The notes below the pieces were generated by a model. That model did no database searches and was not told the DNA's origin. It saw nothing but the letters and a program-made list of their open reading frames with translations. Made by a program: the position numbers and the translations under genes. Below, piece by piece: positions 7,384-14,305 of a DNA stretch of 43,515 nucleotides. The stretch's first letter is position 1. Each line of letters begins with the position of its first letter. This stretch comes from Nitrospirae bacterium CG2_30_70_394 (GTDB lineage Bacteria; CG2-30-53-67; CG2-30-70-394): assembly GCA_001873295.1 (NCBI GenBank), contig MNYW01000068.1, forward strand, positions 18,288-61,802, written 5' to 3'.

Positions 7384-8048
7384 TCGAGCTCGCCTCCGTG
7401 GCGCGTACCTTCTGGGTGGGGGAGGAGGAGGTCCACGCCCTCGCCGGGGTCGATCTCACGGTGGCGGCGGGCGACCATCTGGTGATCCTCGGCGCGTCGG
7501 GGAGCGGCAAGTCGACGCTCCTCAACATCCTCGGCCTGCTCGATCGGCCGACCACCGGCACCTACCGGTTCGACGGAAGGGATGTCTCCGCCCTCGCCGA
7601 CGGTGAGCGGACCCGCCTGCGGCGCGACGCGATCGGCTTCGTCTTCCAGTTTTTCCACCTCGTCCCGCGCCTCACCGCCCTGGAGAACGTGGCCTTACCG
7701 ATGGTCTTCGCCGGCGTCGCGCGCACCGATCGGCGGGCGCGCGCCGCGGCCGCCTTGGAGGCGGTGGGGCTCACCGCGCGCGCCACCCACCGGCCGGACC
7801 AGCTCTCCGGCGGCGAGCGCCAGCGGGTGGCGATCGCCCGCGCCACGGTGATGGGGCCACGCCTGCTGCTGGCCGACGAGCCCACCGGCAACCTCGACTC
7901 CGCCTCCGGCCGCGCGGTCCTCGACCTCTTGGAGGGGATGAACCGCGCCGGCCTCACCCTCGTCGTGATCACCCACGACCCGGCGATCGCCGTCCGCGCC
8001 ACCCGTCACATCACCCTGCGCGACGGCCGGATCGTGGCGCAGGGCTAG
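7380..8048 (+). CDS. MacB/LolD-type ABC transporter ATP-binding protein
   Basis: A complete 222-residue ABC ATPase of the MacB/LolD/FtsE class. It has Walker A GASGSGKST, a Q-loop in FVFQFFHLVPRLTALENVALP, the signature LSGGERQRVAIARA, Walker B LLLADEPTGNLD and the H-switch VVITHD. The LDRPTTGTYRFDGRDVS spacing and the LTALENV segment match the class that powers MacB-type exporters and lipoprotein release. Translation should be coupled to the adaptor gene through a GTGA overlap. It is a stand-alone nucleotide-binding domain: the fused MacB membrane domain is absent and no FtsX-like permease follows. After a 50-bp gap a minus-strand gene ends. The membrane partner must be encoded elsewhere or has been lost. 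Confidence 0.92.
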   Translation: MIELASVARTFWVGEEEVHALAGVDLTVAAGDHLVILGASGSGKSTLLNILGLLDRPTTGTYRFDGRDVSALADGERTRLRRDAIGFVFQFFHLVPRLTALENVALPMVFAGVARTDRRARAAAALEAVGLTARATHRPDQLSGGERQRVAIARATVMGPRLLLADEPTGNLDSASGRAVLDLLEGMNRAGLTLVVITHDPAIAVRATRHITLRDGRIVAQG

Positions 8049-8098
8049 GGGTCGACCCTCGAAGAAGGATCTCGGTGGCAGAGCCCAAAGGTCTGTGG

Positions 8099-9073
8099 TT
8101 AGCCCGCGGTCGTCCTCTCCCCCAGGCGAACAAACTGGCAGCGGTGGAAGCGGTCGCCGTCGCGCTGGAGCGGCGGGGCGGCGCTCTGGCAGCGGGGTTC
8201 GGCCCAGGCGCAGCGGTCATGGAAGCAGCAGCCGGGGGGGAGGCGGTCGAGGGCGGGGACCTGGCCGGGGATCGGGGTGAGGCGGGCGAGCCCCGGGCGC
8301 GGGATCGAGGCAAGCAGCCCCCGGGTGTAGGGGTGGCGCGGGTCGGCGAACAGGGGCTCGGTGGCGGCGTGCTCAACGAGCTCGCCCCCGTACATCACCG
8401 CCACCCGATCCGCGGTCTGCGCCACCACCCCCAGGTCGTGGGTGATCAGGAGCACCGCCAGCCCTCGGTCGCGCTGCAGGCGGGCAAGTAGCGCCAGGAT
8501 CTGCGCCTGGATGGTGACGTCCAGGGCGGTGGTGGGCTCGTCGGCGATGAGGAGCTCCGGGTCGCACGCCAGGGCCATGGCGATCATCACCCGCTGGCGC
8601 TGGCCGCCGGAGAGGTGGTGCGGGTAGTCGCGCAGGCGGAGTTCCGGCTCGGCGATCCCGACCTGGGCGAGCAGCTCCGCGGCGCGCGCCCGCGCGGCCA
8701 CCCTACCCAGGCCGAGGTGGATCTTGAGCGGCTCCATCACCTGCGCTCCGATGGTGAAGACCGGGTTCAGGGCGGTCATCGGCTCTTGGAAGATCATCGC
8801 GATTCGGTTGCCGCGCACCCGGCGCATCTCACCTTCCGAGAGGGCGAGGAGATCAGTGGAGTCGAGGCGGATGGCGCCGCCGGTGATCCGGGCCACGCCG
8901 CGCGGCAAGAGGCGCAGGCAGGCCAGGGCGGTGACCGACTTGCCGCACCCTGACTCGCCGACCAGCCCCACCACCTCGCCGCGCTCAACCCCGAGGCTGA
9001 GCCCGCGCACCGCGCTGAAGGTGGCGTGGCGGGTGGCGAAGGCGACGGTAAGGTCGTCGATCTCGAGAAGCAT
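8099..9073 (-). CDS. Oligopeptide/dipeptide ABC transporter ATPase, DppD/OppD-like
   Basis: A 324-residue ATPase of the peptide/nickel uptake family. Visible are Walker A GESGCGKS, the Q-loop with [17 protein letters not shown], the signature [14 protein letters not shown], Walker [15 protein letters not shown] and H-switch [12 protein letters not shown]. The C-terminal oligo_HPY extension with clustered cysteines ([15 protein letters not shown]...HRC) is the region that in DppD-type proteins binds an iron-sulfur cluster. Normally this subunit works with a paralogous DppF, two permeases and a binding protein; none is adjacent. It converges on the adaptor/ATPase pair and is divergent from the PEP synthase regulator gene. 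Start ATG as in the track. Function as a peptide importer subunit is likely but the partners are missing here. Confidence 0.9.
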   Translation of the reverse strand: MLLEIDDLTVAFATRHATFSAVRGLSLGVERGEVVGLVGESGCGKSVTALACLRLLPRGVARITGGAIRLDSTDLLALSEGEMRRVRGNRIAMIFQEPMTALNPVFTIGAQVMEPLKIHLGLGRVAARARAAELLAQVGIAEPELRLRDYPHHLSGGQRQRVMIAMALACDPELLIADEPTTALDVTIQAQILALLARLQRDRGLAVLLITHDLGVVAQTADRVAVMYGGELVEHAATEPLFADPRHPYTRGLLASIPRPGLARLTPIPGQVPALDRLPPGCCFHDRCAWAEPRCQSAAPPLQRDGDRFHRCQFVRLGERTTAG

Positions 9074-9235
9074 GGGCGGGGCGGGGAGGTCGGGAGGGGG
9101 CGGCGCAGCGGGAGGGGACGATGGTATGCCGGGGGCGGCGGTTCACCCTACGATGGGGGGCGCGGCGGGTCGGCCACCCGGTGCGCTCGGCTCCGTCGCG
9201 CCCTGCTTCTCCCCATCATCGCCTCCACCTTTGCC

Positions 9236-10102
9236 ATGGTCGACCCCGCCCCGCCCGATCCCATCGTCCTGCCGGTGCAGCAGGGGGAGGAGCTCCACCT
9301 GTTCATCGTCTCCGACGCCACCGGCCGCACTGCCGAGGAGGTCCTCAACGCGGCGCTGTTTCAGTTTCAGACCACCCACGTGGTCCTGCACCGTTTCCCG
9401 CGCGTCCTCTCCGCCCCCCTGGTGGAGCGAATCATCGCCCAGGCCTCCGAGCTCAGGGCGGTGATTGTCTGCACGGTGGTGGAGCAGGAGCTTGCCGATC
9501 TCTTGCACCGGCGGGCGCAACAGGCGGGGGTGGCGATGGTGGACATCATGGGGCCGATCATCGAGGCGATCGGCCGGGTGGTGCACCGTGGCCCGCTGGG
9601 GGCGCCGCGCACTCCGGACATGCGGGCGAGCGCGGTGAGCCTGCGCGCCGACGCGATCTCGTTCACCGTCAGCCACGACGACGGCCGGCGCATCGAGGAG
9701 GTGGGCGAGGCGGACGTGGTCCTCCTCGGGGTGTCGCGCGCCGGCAAGACCCCGACCTCGGTCTACCTCGCCACCCACGGGTTGCGGGTGGCGAACATCC
9801 CCCTGATCCCGGGGGTGCGCCTGCCGGAGGCGTTGCGCCAGGTGGAGCCGCAACGGGTCTTCGTCCTCAGCCGCGCCCCGGCCACCCTCGCCCATCTGCG
9901 GCTGGCACGCACCGCGGTGGCGGAGAGCGGCCGCTACGCCGATCTCACCACGATTCGCGAGGAGGTGCGCGCCGCCCGCGAGGAGGTGGAGCGGTTCGGC
10001 GCGGGCTGGCAGAGCATCGACGTCACCACCCTCTCCATCGAGGAGACCGCCACCCAGATCGAGCAGCTCCTTGGGCCGGTGGGCCGCCGGCCGCGGGAGT
10101 GA
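9236..10102 (+). CDS. ppsR: PEP synthetase regulatory protein (bifunctional kinase/pyrophosphorylase)
   Basis: A 288-residue DUF299 protein that switches phosphoenolpyruvate synthase (or pyruvate phosphate dikinase) off by ADP-dependent phosphorylation and on by Pi-dependent dephosphorylation. Family hallmarks are LHLFIVSDATGRTAEEV at the N-terminus, the ISFTVSHDDGR segment and the P-loop GVSRAGKTPTSVYLA, followed by ANIPLIPGV. I use the ATG at 9236, only about 20 residues before the conserved N-terminus; no clear ribosome-binding site precedes it. The regulated enzyme is not encoded in the window. ptsP, another PEP-handling gene, lies 10 kb away. The specific target (PpsA or PPDK) cannot be told from sequence inspection. 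Confidence 0.93.
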   Translation: MVDPAPPDPIVLPVQQGEELHLFIVSDATGRTAEEVLNAALFQFQTTHVVLHRFPRVLSAPLVERIIAQASELRAVIVCTVVEQELADLLHRRAQQAGVAMVDIMGPIIEAIGRVVHRGPLGAPRTPDMRASAVSLRADAISFTVSHDDGRRIEEVGEADVVLLGVSRAGKTPTSVYLATHGLRVANIPLIPGVRLPEALRQVEPQRVFVLSRAPATLAHLRLARTAVAESGRYADLTTIREEVRAAREEVERFGAGWQSIDVTTLSIEETATQIEQLLGPVGRRPRE

Positions 10103-10157
10103 GGGCGGTGTGGCGCGGCCGGGTGCGTCCGGTCTCGTCGCCTCACGGCGAGTGCAA

Positions 10158-10279
10158 AGCCTGAAGGAGCGCGATGGAGATCGTCACGCGGAAAAGCGGC
10201 CCCGCTCCGCGAGGAGCGCCATACGCTGCCGTCGATGGACAAGGTCCAACAGCCTCTGAAAGAGCGCGATGGAGATCGT
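10158..10279. repeat. Direct repeat duplicating a start region
   Basis: AGCCTGAAGGAGCGCGATGG at 10158 and AGCCTCTGAAAGAGCGCGAT at 10251 start two copies of about 28 bp that both continue through ATGGAGATCGT. They differ by one substitution and a 2-nt indel. The second copy is the ribosome-binding site and first codons of the flavoenzyme gene. The first opens a 35-codon reading frame (10174-10281, MEIVTRKSGP...) that runs into the real start in another frame. It could be a translated leader or the scar of a local duplication. Confidence 0.8.
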
Positions 10280-11618
10280 AGTCATTGGGGGTGATGCGGC
10301 GGGGATGAGCGGCGCAAGCCAGATCCGACGGCTCCAGGGGGGCTGGCCGATCACCGTGGTGGAGCGCTCGCCCTTGACCTCGTACGCGGCGTGCGCCGTT
10401 CCCTATTTTTTCGCCGGCGACCTCGCCAGCGCCGGCGACCTGGGGGTGGTCACCCCGGCCGCCTTTCGCGAGCACAGCCGCATCGACGTGCGCACCCACA
10501 CTGAGGTGTTGGCGATCGACCCTCGCGCGCGACGGGTGGCGGTACGCCGGGACGACGGTGGCGAGGAGGCGATCGCCTATGACCGGCTGCTCCTCGCCAC
10601 CGGCGCCCTGCCGGTCCGGCCCACCTGGGAGGGGGTGGAGCTGGACGGGGTCTTTTTCCTCCGCTCCCTCGCCGACTCCCTCGCCCTCGCCAACCGGTTG
10701 CACACCGGCGCCTCCCGCGCGGTGGTGGTGGGCGGCGGCCACGTCGGGCTGGAGTTGGCCGAGGCGTTGGCACGCCGTGGCCTGGCGGTCACCGTGGTGG
10801 AACGCGCGGCCACGCTGTGGGGTGGCGGCGATCCGGAGCTGAGCCGGCTGGCGGTGGACGAGCTCGCCGCCCACCGCGTGGCGGTGCGCCTCAAGAGCGC
10901 GGTGACTGGCCTGGTGGGCCAGGGTGGCCAGGTCGTGGCGGTGGCCACCGAGGGCGGGGAGATCGCCTGCGACCTCTGCCTCATCGCCCTCGGGGTGCGG
11001 CCCAACGTCGCCCTCGCGGCGGCGGCGGGGATCGGTCTCGGGGAGAGCGGCGCAATCGCCGTGGACGAGGGCCAGCGCACGGATCGGCCCGGGGTGTGGG
11101 CGGCGGGCGATTGTTGCGAGGTCTTGCACCGGGTCACCGGCCGGCCCTGCTACCTCCCTCTGGCCCTCGCCGCCCACCGCGCCGGCCGGGTCGCCGGCAC
11201 CACCATGGCCGATGGCGAGGCGCGCTTTCCCGGGGTGGTGGGGAGCCTGGCGTTCAAGTGCTTCGACCTCGCCATCGCCCGCACCGGCCTCACCCCGGCG
11301 GCGGCGACAGCGGCGGGGTATGCGCCGCGCGGCGTTACCGTGGAGGCGGAGTCGCACGCCCCCGCCTCCACGGGCCACGTGCCGATCACCGTGACCCTCT
11401 GGTTCGACGCCACCACCCGGCGGCTGCTCGGTGGGCGCCTCGCCGGCCGCGAGCCCTCGGTGGCGAAGCGGTGCGACCTCTTGGCAGTGGCGATCACCAC
11501 CGGCATGACCGTAGGTGAGGTTGCCGACCTCGACCTCACCTACGCCCCGCCGTTTGGCCCGGTCTGGGACCCGCTCCTCCAGGCCGCCGCCCGCGCCGCG
11601 CGGGAGTGCGGGAACTAG
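10269..11618 (+). CDS. CoA-disulfide reductase / NADH oxidase-like flavoenzyme
   Basis: A 449-residue FAD-dependent pyridine nucleotide-disulfide oxidoreductase of the single-cysteine (CoADR/Nox/Npsr) group. The FAD Rossmann motif is VVIGGDAAGMSGASQIRR. The redox-active cysteine sits in SYAACAVPYF near residue 45, matching the SFANCxLPY motif of CoA-disulfide reductases. The NAD(P)H motif is VVVGGGHVGLELAEAL, and the second FAD contact is GVWAAGDCCEV. The C-terminal dimerisation domain ends with DLTYAPPFGPVWDPLLQAA, where family members carry the conserved tyrosines. There is no fused rhodanese domain. Possible reactions are NADPH-dependent reduction of CoA disulfide, CoA persulfide or polysulfide, or oxygen. 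The neighbouring tusA/dsrE2 operon makes persulfide chemistry attractive, but this is inference. Confidence 0.87.
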   Translation: MEIVVIGGDAAGMSGASQIRRLQGGWPITVVERSPLTSYAACAVPYFFAGDLASAGDLGVVTPAAFREHSRIDVRTHTEVLAIDPRARRVAVRRDDGGEEAIAYDRLLLATGALPVRPTWEGVELDGVFFLRSLADSLALANRLHTGASRAVVVGGGHVGLELAEALARRGLAVTVVERAATLWGGGDPELSRLAVDELAAHRVAVRLKSAVTGLVGQGGQVVAVATEGGEIACDLCLIALGVRPNVALAAAAGIGLGESGAIAVDEGQRTDRPGVWAAGDCCEVLHRVTGRPCYLPLALAAHRAGRVAGTTMADGEARFPGVVGSLAFKCFDLAIARTGLTPAAATAAGYAPRGVTVEAESHAPASTGHVPITVTLWFDATTRRLLGGRLAGREPSVAKRCDLLAVAITTGMTVGEVADLDLTYAPPFGPVWDPLLQAAARAARECGN

Positions 11619-11672
11619 GAGTCGGTCGAACTTTGGCGACCGGGAGGGGGGGGCGGGCGGAGGCGGGCGGTC

Positions 11673-11691
11673 CCACTGGGAGCCCCAGTGG
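11673..11691 (+). terminator. Hairpin followed by a T-run
   Basis: CCACTGGG-AGC-CCCAGTGG is a perfect 8-bp stem. A TTTTT run begins 8 nt after it, at 11699. It may terminate the flavoenzyme transcript, although the T-run is also part of the dispersed repeat. Confidence 0.5.
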
Positions 11692-11768
11692 CAAGGGGTT
11701 TTTAGATCGTGCCGCGAATGGCCGCGAATCGTGGACCTGGACGGTGCGGACCACCCCAGCCGGTCGCG
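11690..11768 (+). repeat. Dispersed intergenic repeat, copy A
   Basis: Starts GGCAAGGGGTTTTTAGATCG, continues through CCGCGAATGGCCGCGAATCG and ends CCACCCCAGCCGGTCGCG. It aligns along its length with 16817-16893 (reverse complement) and 19791-19874. A G-rich lead-in (GGGCGGGCGG) is shared with copy B. Confidence 0.8.
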
Positions 11769-12045
11769 CTGGCGCCAGGGTGGGGAGGTGGCGCTTGGCG
11801 ACGAGACGACGGCGCCCGCACTGGTGGACCACCCCGTGGAGAGGGGGCGCCTAGCGCGGGTCCGGCCTTGGCGCCGCGGTGGCGGGTGCAGCGGTAGAAG
11901 GGCGCGCTCGCTGCCGATTTGCGGCGCCGCGGCGAGGGACCACGCAACGGCCCGCAGTGGGCGCTGGAGACAACCACCGGTCGCGGTTTGGAAGCGGATT
12001 GTGGGGAGTGGCTTGGCGTCGCTGGAAAGAGCCCATCCGCCGCCT

Positions 12046-12074
12046 TTGCCCCGTGGGGCAGACCACCGGATACT
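12046..12074 (+). promoter_or_regulatory. Putative promoter of ubiX
   Basis: TTGCCC, 17-nt spacer, GATACT. The -10 ends 6 nt before the GTG start at 12081 and there is no ribosome-binding site, again suggesting a leaderless transcript. Prediction only. Confidence 0.4.
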
Positions 12075-12080
12075 GGCGGC

Positions 12081-12689
12081 GTGGAACGGTTCATCGTCGC
12101 CATCACCGGGGCCTCGGGCGCCATCTACGGGGCGCGCTTGATCCAGGCGATCGGAGCCGCCGGCGGCGAGGTGGCGGTGGTGGTGAGCCACGCGGCCCTC
12201 GCGATCCTGCGCGACGAGGTGGGGTGGGAGCTCGCCTCCGATGGGGCGGCGCGGGCGGTGCAAATCGCCACCGCCTGCGGGGTCGCGGCCGAGCGGATCA
12301 CCTGCTACCGGAATGGCGACGGGTATGCCCCGATCGCCTCGGGCTCGTATCGATGGCAGGCGATGGTGGTGGCGCCATGCTCGATGGCGAGCCTGGCGGC
12401 GATCGCCCACGGCCTGGCGGACAACCTGATTCGGCGCGCCGCCGACGTGACCTTGAAGGAGGGGCGGCGGCTGATCGTGGTGCCACGCGAGTCACCCCTG
12501 TCGCTGATCCATCTGGAGAACCTCGCCGCGGTCGCGCGCGCCGGCGCCCACATCATCCCGCCGATCCCGCATTTCTATACCCACCCGCAGACCGTCGAGG
12601 AGGTGGTGGCGCAGACGGTGGCGCGGGTGCTGGACCACCTGGGGCTCGCCCACGACCTCACTCCGCGTTGGCACGGGCAGGAGGGATAA
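12081..12689 (+). CDS. ubiX: Flavin prenyltransferase UbiX
   Basis: A 202-residue UbiX/Pad1 protein that attaches a dimethylallyl group to FMN to make the prenyl-FMN cofactor of UbiD-type decarboxylases. Family motifs are VAITGASGAIYGARLI at the N-terminus (FMN phosphate binding), ASGSYRWQAMVVAPCSMASLAAIAHG in the middle, and LIVVPRESPLSLIHLENL with PIPHFYTHPQT near the C-terminus. I start at the GTG at 12081 because it places the conserved glycine-rich motif about 8 residues in; the track's upstream ATG adds unrelated sequence. No ubiD is nearby, so the client may be UbiD of ubiquinone synthesis or another decarboxylase. It ends at a strong hairpin and converges on the dsrE2 operon. Confidence 0.94.
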   Translation: MERFIVAITGASGAIYGARLIQAIGAAGGEVAVVVSHAALAILRDEVGWELASDGAARAVQIATACGVAAERITCYRNGDGYAPIASGSYRWQAMVVAPCSMASLAAIAHGLADNLIRRAADVTLKEGRRLIVVPRESPLSLIHLENLAAVARAGAHIIPPIPHFYTHPQTVEEVVAQTVARVLDHLGLAHDLTPRWHGQEG

Positions 12690-12698
12690 GACGACAAA

Positions 12699-12724
12699 GG
12701 GCCGCCGGGTTTCCCCGGCGGCCC
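12699..12724. terminator. Bidirectional terminator between ubiX and dsrE2
   Basis: GGGCCGCCGGG and CCCGGCGGCCC form a perfect 11-bp stem with a TTTC loop, 10 nt after the ubiX stop. The flanking AAA gives a short T-run when read on the minus strand, so it can serve the convergent dsrE2 operon too. Confidence 0.8.
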
Positions 12725-12773
12725 CAGGTCGCGCGTGCGCTCCGGCGGTTGCCCGCCGGGAGATCACATCCGC

Positions 12774-13277
12774 TCAGGTGAAGAGGTTGATCTGCGCCTC
12801 GCTGGCAATGTCGAGATAGCTGCTCGCCCCGACGAACTCGATGCCGTCGATGAACTCGCTCTTGTCGAAGCCGAACAGGTCGACGGTCATCTGACACGCC
12901 ATCATCTTGACCCCGGCCTCCATGCACAGGCTGCGGAGCTCGGTCACGGAGGCGACGCCGACGTTGGAGATCGTCTTTTTCATCAGGGTGGTGGCGAGGG
13001 CCTCGTAGCCCGGGACCAGGGACTGGACGAAGTTCGGGATGTTCCAGGTGATGTTGCGGAACCACTTCGGCCCGATCGGCATCTTCATGGGCATCGCCGG
13101 GTTGCCCAGGGGGCTGACCTGCGCGGTGATCTCCTTCTTCAACAGGGTGAGGCCGTAGAAGGTGAAGAAGATGGTGACGTCAAAATCGAGCGCCGCGGCG
13201 GTGGAGCCGAGGATGAAGGGCGGGTAGGCCCAGTCGAGGGTGCCCTTCGTGGCGATGATGGTCATCTTGGTGCTCAT
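12774..13277 (-). CDS. dsrE2: DsrE2-type DsrE/DsrF-like sulfur-transfer protein
   Basis: A 167-residue DsrE/DsrF-superfamily protein of the DsrE2 subtype. The sequence opens with MTIIATKGTLDWAYPPFILG and AALDFDVTIFFTFYGLTLL, typical of this subtype. The sulfur-carrying cysteine lies in GVKMMACQMTVDLFG, with another Cys in ELRSLCMEAG. DsrE2 proteins are usually membrane-associated persulfide carriers that exchange sulfur with TusA. It is last in a minus-strand operon tetR-tusA-dsrE2, 48 nt after tusA, with AAGGA before its ATG. It converges on ubiX. The exact sulfur donor and acceptor are not evident because no hdr, sox or dsrAB genes are present in the window. Confidence 0.88.
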   Translation of the reverse strand: MSTKMTIIATKGTLDWAYPPFILGSTAAALDFDVTIFFTFYGLTLLKKEITAQVSPLGNPAMPMKMPIGPKWFRNITWNIPNFVQSLVPGYEALATTLMKKTISNVGVASVTELRSLCMEAGVKMMACQMTVDLFGFDKSEFIDGIEFVGASSYLDIASEAQINLFT

Positions 13278-13325
13278 GGCATGTTCCTTTCACGAGGGAG
13301 AATCGGGCTCCCACCTCGTCAACGG

Positions 13326-13553
13326 TTAGGACTTCTTGATCGAGAAGATGAACTTGCCACCCTCGGCGGTGGCGCCAAGGAGAGTGTTGTTGGTGCGCTT
13401 GCACCAGGCGGTGATGTCGTTCTGCGAGCCGGGGTCGGTGGAGATCATCTGCAGGACCTGCCCTGAGGTCATCGCGTCCACTGCCTTCTTGGTCCGCAGG
13501 ACCGGCAGTGGGCAGTTGAGTCCGCTGCAATCGAGTACCTGATCTGCTGCCAT
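13326..13553 (-). CDS. tusA: TusA-family sulfur carrier protein
   Basis: A 75-residue TusA/SirA-type protein. The functional motif CPxP is present as GLNCPLPVLRTKKA, with the cysteine that carries persulfide sulfur, followed by the family's VLQMISTDPGSQNDI segment and a C-terminal FIFSIKK strand. AAGGAGAA precedes the ATG at good distance. It sits between a TetR regulator and DsrE2 on the minus strand. That arrangement resembles sulfur-trafficking clusters of sulfur-oxidising and anaerobic bacteria rather than the tRNA-thiolation tusBCD-tusE set. It probably passes sulfane sulfur between a thiosulfate or persulfide source and DsrE2. A second cysteine (TAWCKRTNN) is not part of the family's core motif. 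Confidence 0.92.
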   Translation of the reverse strand: MAADQVLDCSGLNCPLPVLRTKKAVDAMTSGQVLQMISTDPGSQNDITAWCKRTNNTLLGATAEGGKFIFSIKKS

Positions 13554-13589
13554 GGTGGTTCTCCTTCGTAGGGGGGGGGTAGACGATCC

Positions 13590-14207
13590 TCAGGCGGCCA
13601 TCTCCTGAGGGGTGGGATGCAGGGTGATGAGGAGGGCGTCGAGGAGTTCGCGGCAGTTGTGGAAGACGGTGATCTCCTTGCGCACCTTGGTGATCAGGGT
13701 GGCGCCCTCGAAGGTGGAGAGGATGAACTGGGCGAGCTGCTCGCTGTCCACCTCCCGCCGCACTTCGTGGCGCTCCTTCGCCGCCTCCACGAGGCGGATG
13801 ATCTGCCCCTCGAAGTAGCGGAAGACCGTGTCCACGTGGGCGGCGATACCGGGGTGGTTGTTGCCCATCTCCAGGGCGAGGTTGCCGAACGGGCAGCCGC
13901 CCTGGAACTGGTTGTCCGTGTGGTACTGCTCCATCGCCCCGAAGAAGGCGTGGATCTGCTCACGCAGGGTCGTCTGGGTGGTGGTGGTGGCGGCGAAGAG
14001 GCGGCTGAACTCGGCGGCGAAGGACTCGACCACCGCGTAGCCGATCTCATCCTTGGTGCGGAAGTGGAAGTAGAGGTTGCCCTTCTTCACCGCCGCCCGC
14101 TGGAGGATCGCGTCGACGCTGGTGTGGTAGTAGCCGTGCAAGTGAAACAGCTCCGCGGCCGCCTGCACGATGCGCTCCCGGGTCTCGTTGCCGCGTGGCG
14201 TGGTCAT
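13590..14207 (-). CDS. TetR/AcrR-family repressor of the tusA-dsrE2 operon
   Basis: A 205-residue TetR-type regulator. Residues about 7-53 are the helix-turn-helix: RERIVQAAAELFHLHGYYHTSV, ILQRAAVKKGNLYFHFRTKDEI. The C-terminal domain contains a Cys in FQGGCPFGNLALEMG, a segment typical of the NemR/AcrR-like C-terminal family that responds to electrophiles or redox signals. The true ATG is at 14207; the track's longer frame fuses it with an antisense run from transketolase. A near-perfect palindrome lies about 40 nt upstream of the start, so the protein most likely represses its own operon and hence tusA and dsrE2. The inducer is unknown; a reactive sulfur species sensed through the cysteine is an attractive guess. 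Confidence 0.9.
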   Translation of the reverse strand: MTTPRGNETRERIVQAAAELFHLHGYYHTSVDAILQRAAVKKGNLYFHFRTKDEIGYAVVESFAAEFSRLFAATTTTQTTLREQIHAFFGAMEQYHTDNQFQGGCPFGNLALEMGNNHPGIAAHVDTVFRYFEGQIIRLVEAAKERHEVRREVDSEQLAQFILSTFEGATLITKVRKEITVFHNCRELLDALLITLHPTPQEMAA

Positions 14208-14246
14208 GGGGGAACCGTGGGTCTGCTCTCGGGGGACAACTAAATA

Positions 14247-14262
14247 GACCGACCGGTCAGTC
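14247..14262. promoter_or_regulatory. TetR-type operator upstream of tetR-tusA-dsrE2
   Basis: GACCGACC-GGTCAGTC is a 16-bp inverted repeat with 7 of 8 matching positions per arm. It is embedded in TAGACCGACCGGTCAGTCA, very close to NemR/AcrR-type operators of the TAGACCnnnnGGTCTA kind. It lies in the spacer between transketolase and tetR, about 40 bp before the tetR ATG, and on the minus strand overlaps a TGGTCA-N17-CTATTT promoter-like pair. Confidence 0.75.
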
Positions 14263-14305
14263 AGTGACCACCCTACGACTCCAAGATCCCGTTGTCCAGC
14301 ACCGC

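Larger units (their letters stand above)
11619..12080. other. Intergenic region with terminator-like hairpin and dispersed repeat copy A
   Basis: No gene seen in 462 bp. After a G-rich stretch there is a perfect hairpin, then one copy of the dispersed repeat (11690-11768), then GC-rich sequence without recognisable features up to the ubiX promoter. The long antisense and same-strand ORFs of the track here have no recognisable domains. Confidence 0.6.

Noticed and set aside
8075-8491. Missing permease gene after the ABC ATPase
   Set aside because: A GTG with an AGAAGGA-like site is present, but the frame is antisense to the DppD-like gene, has no membrane segments and no permease motifs.
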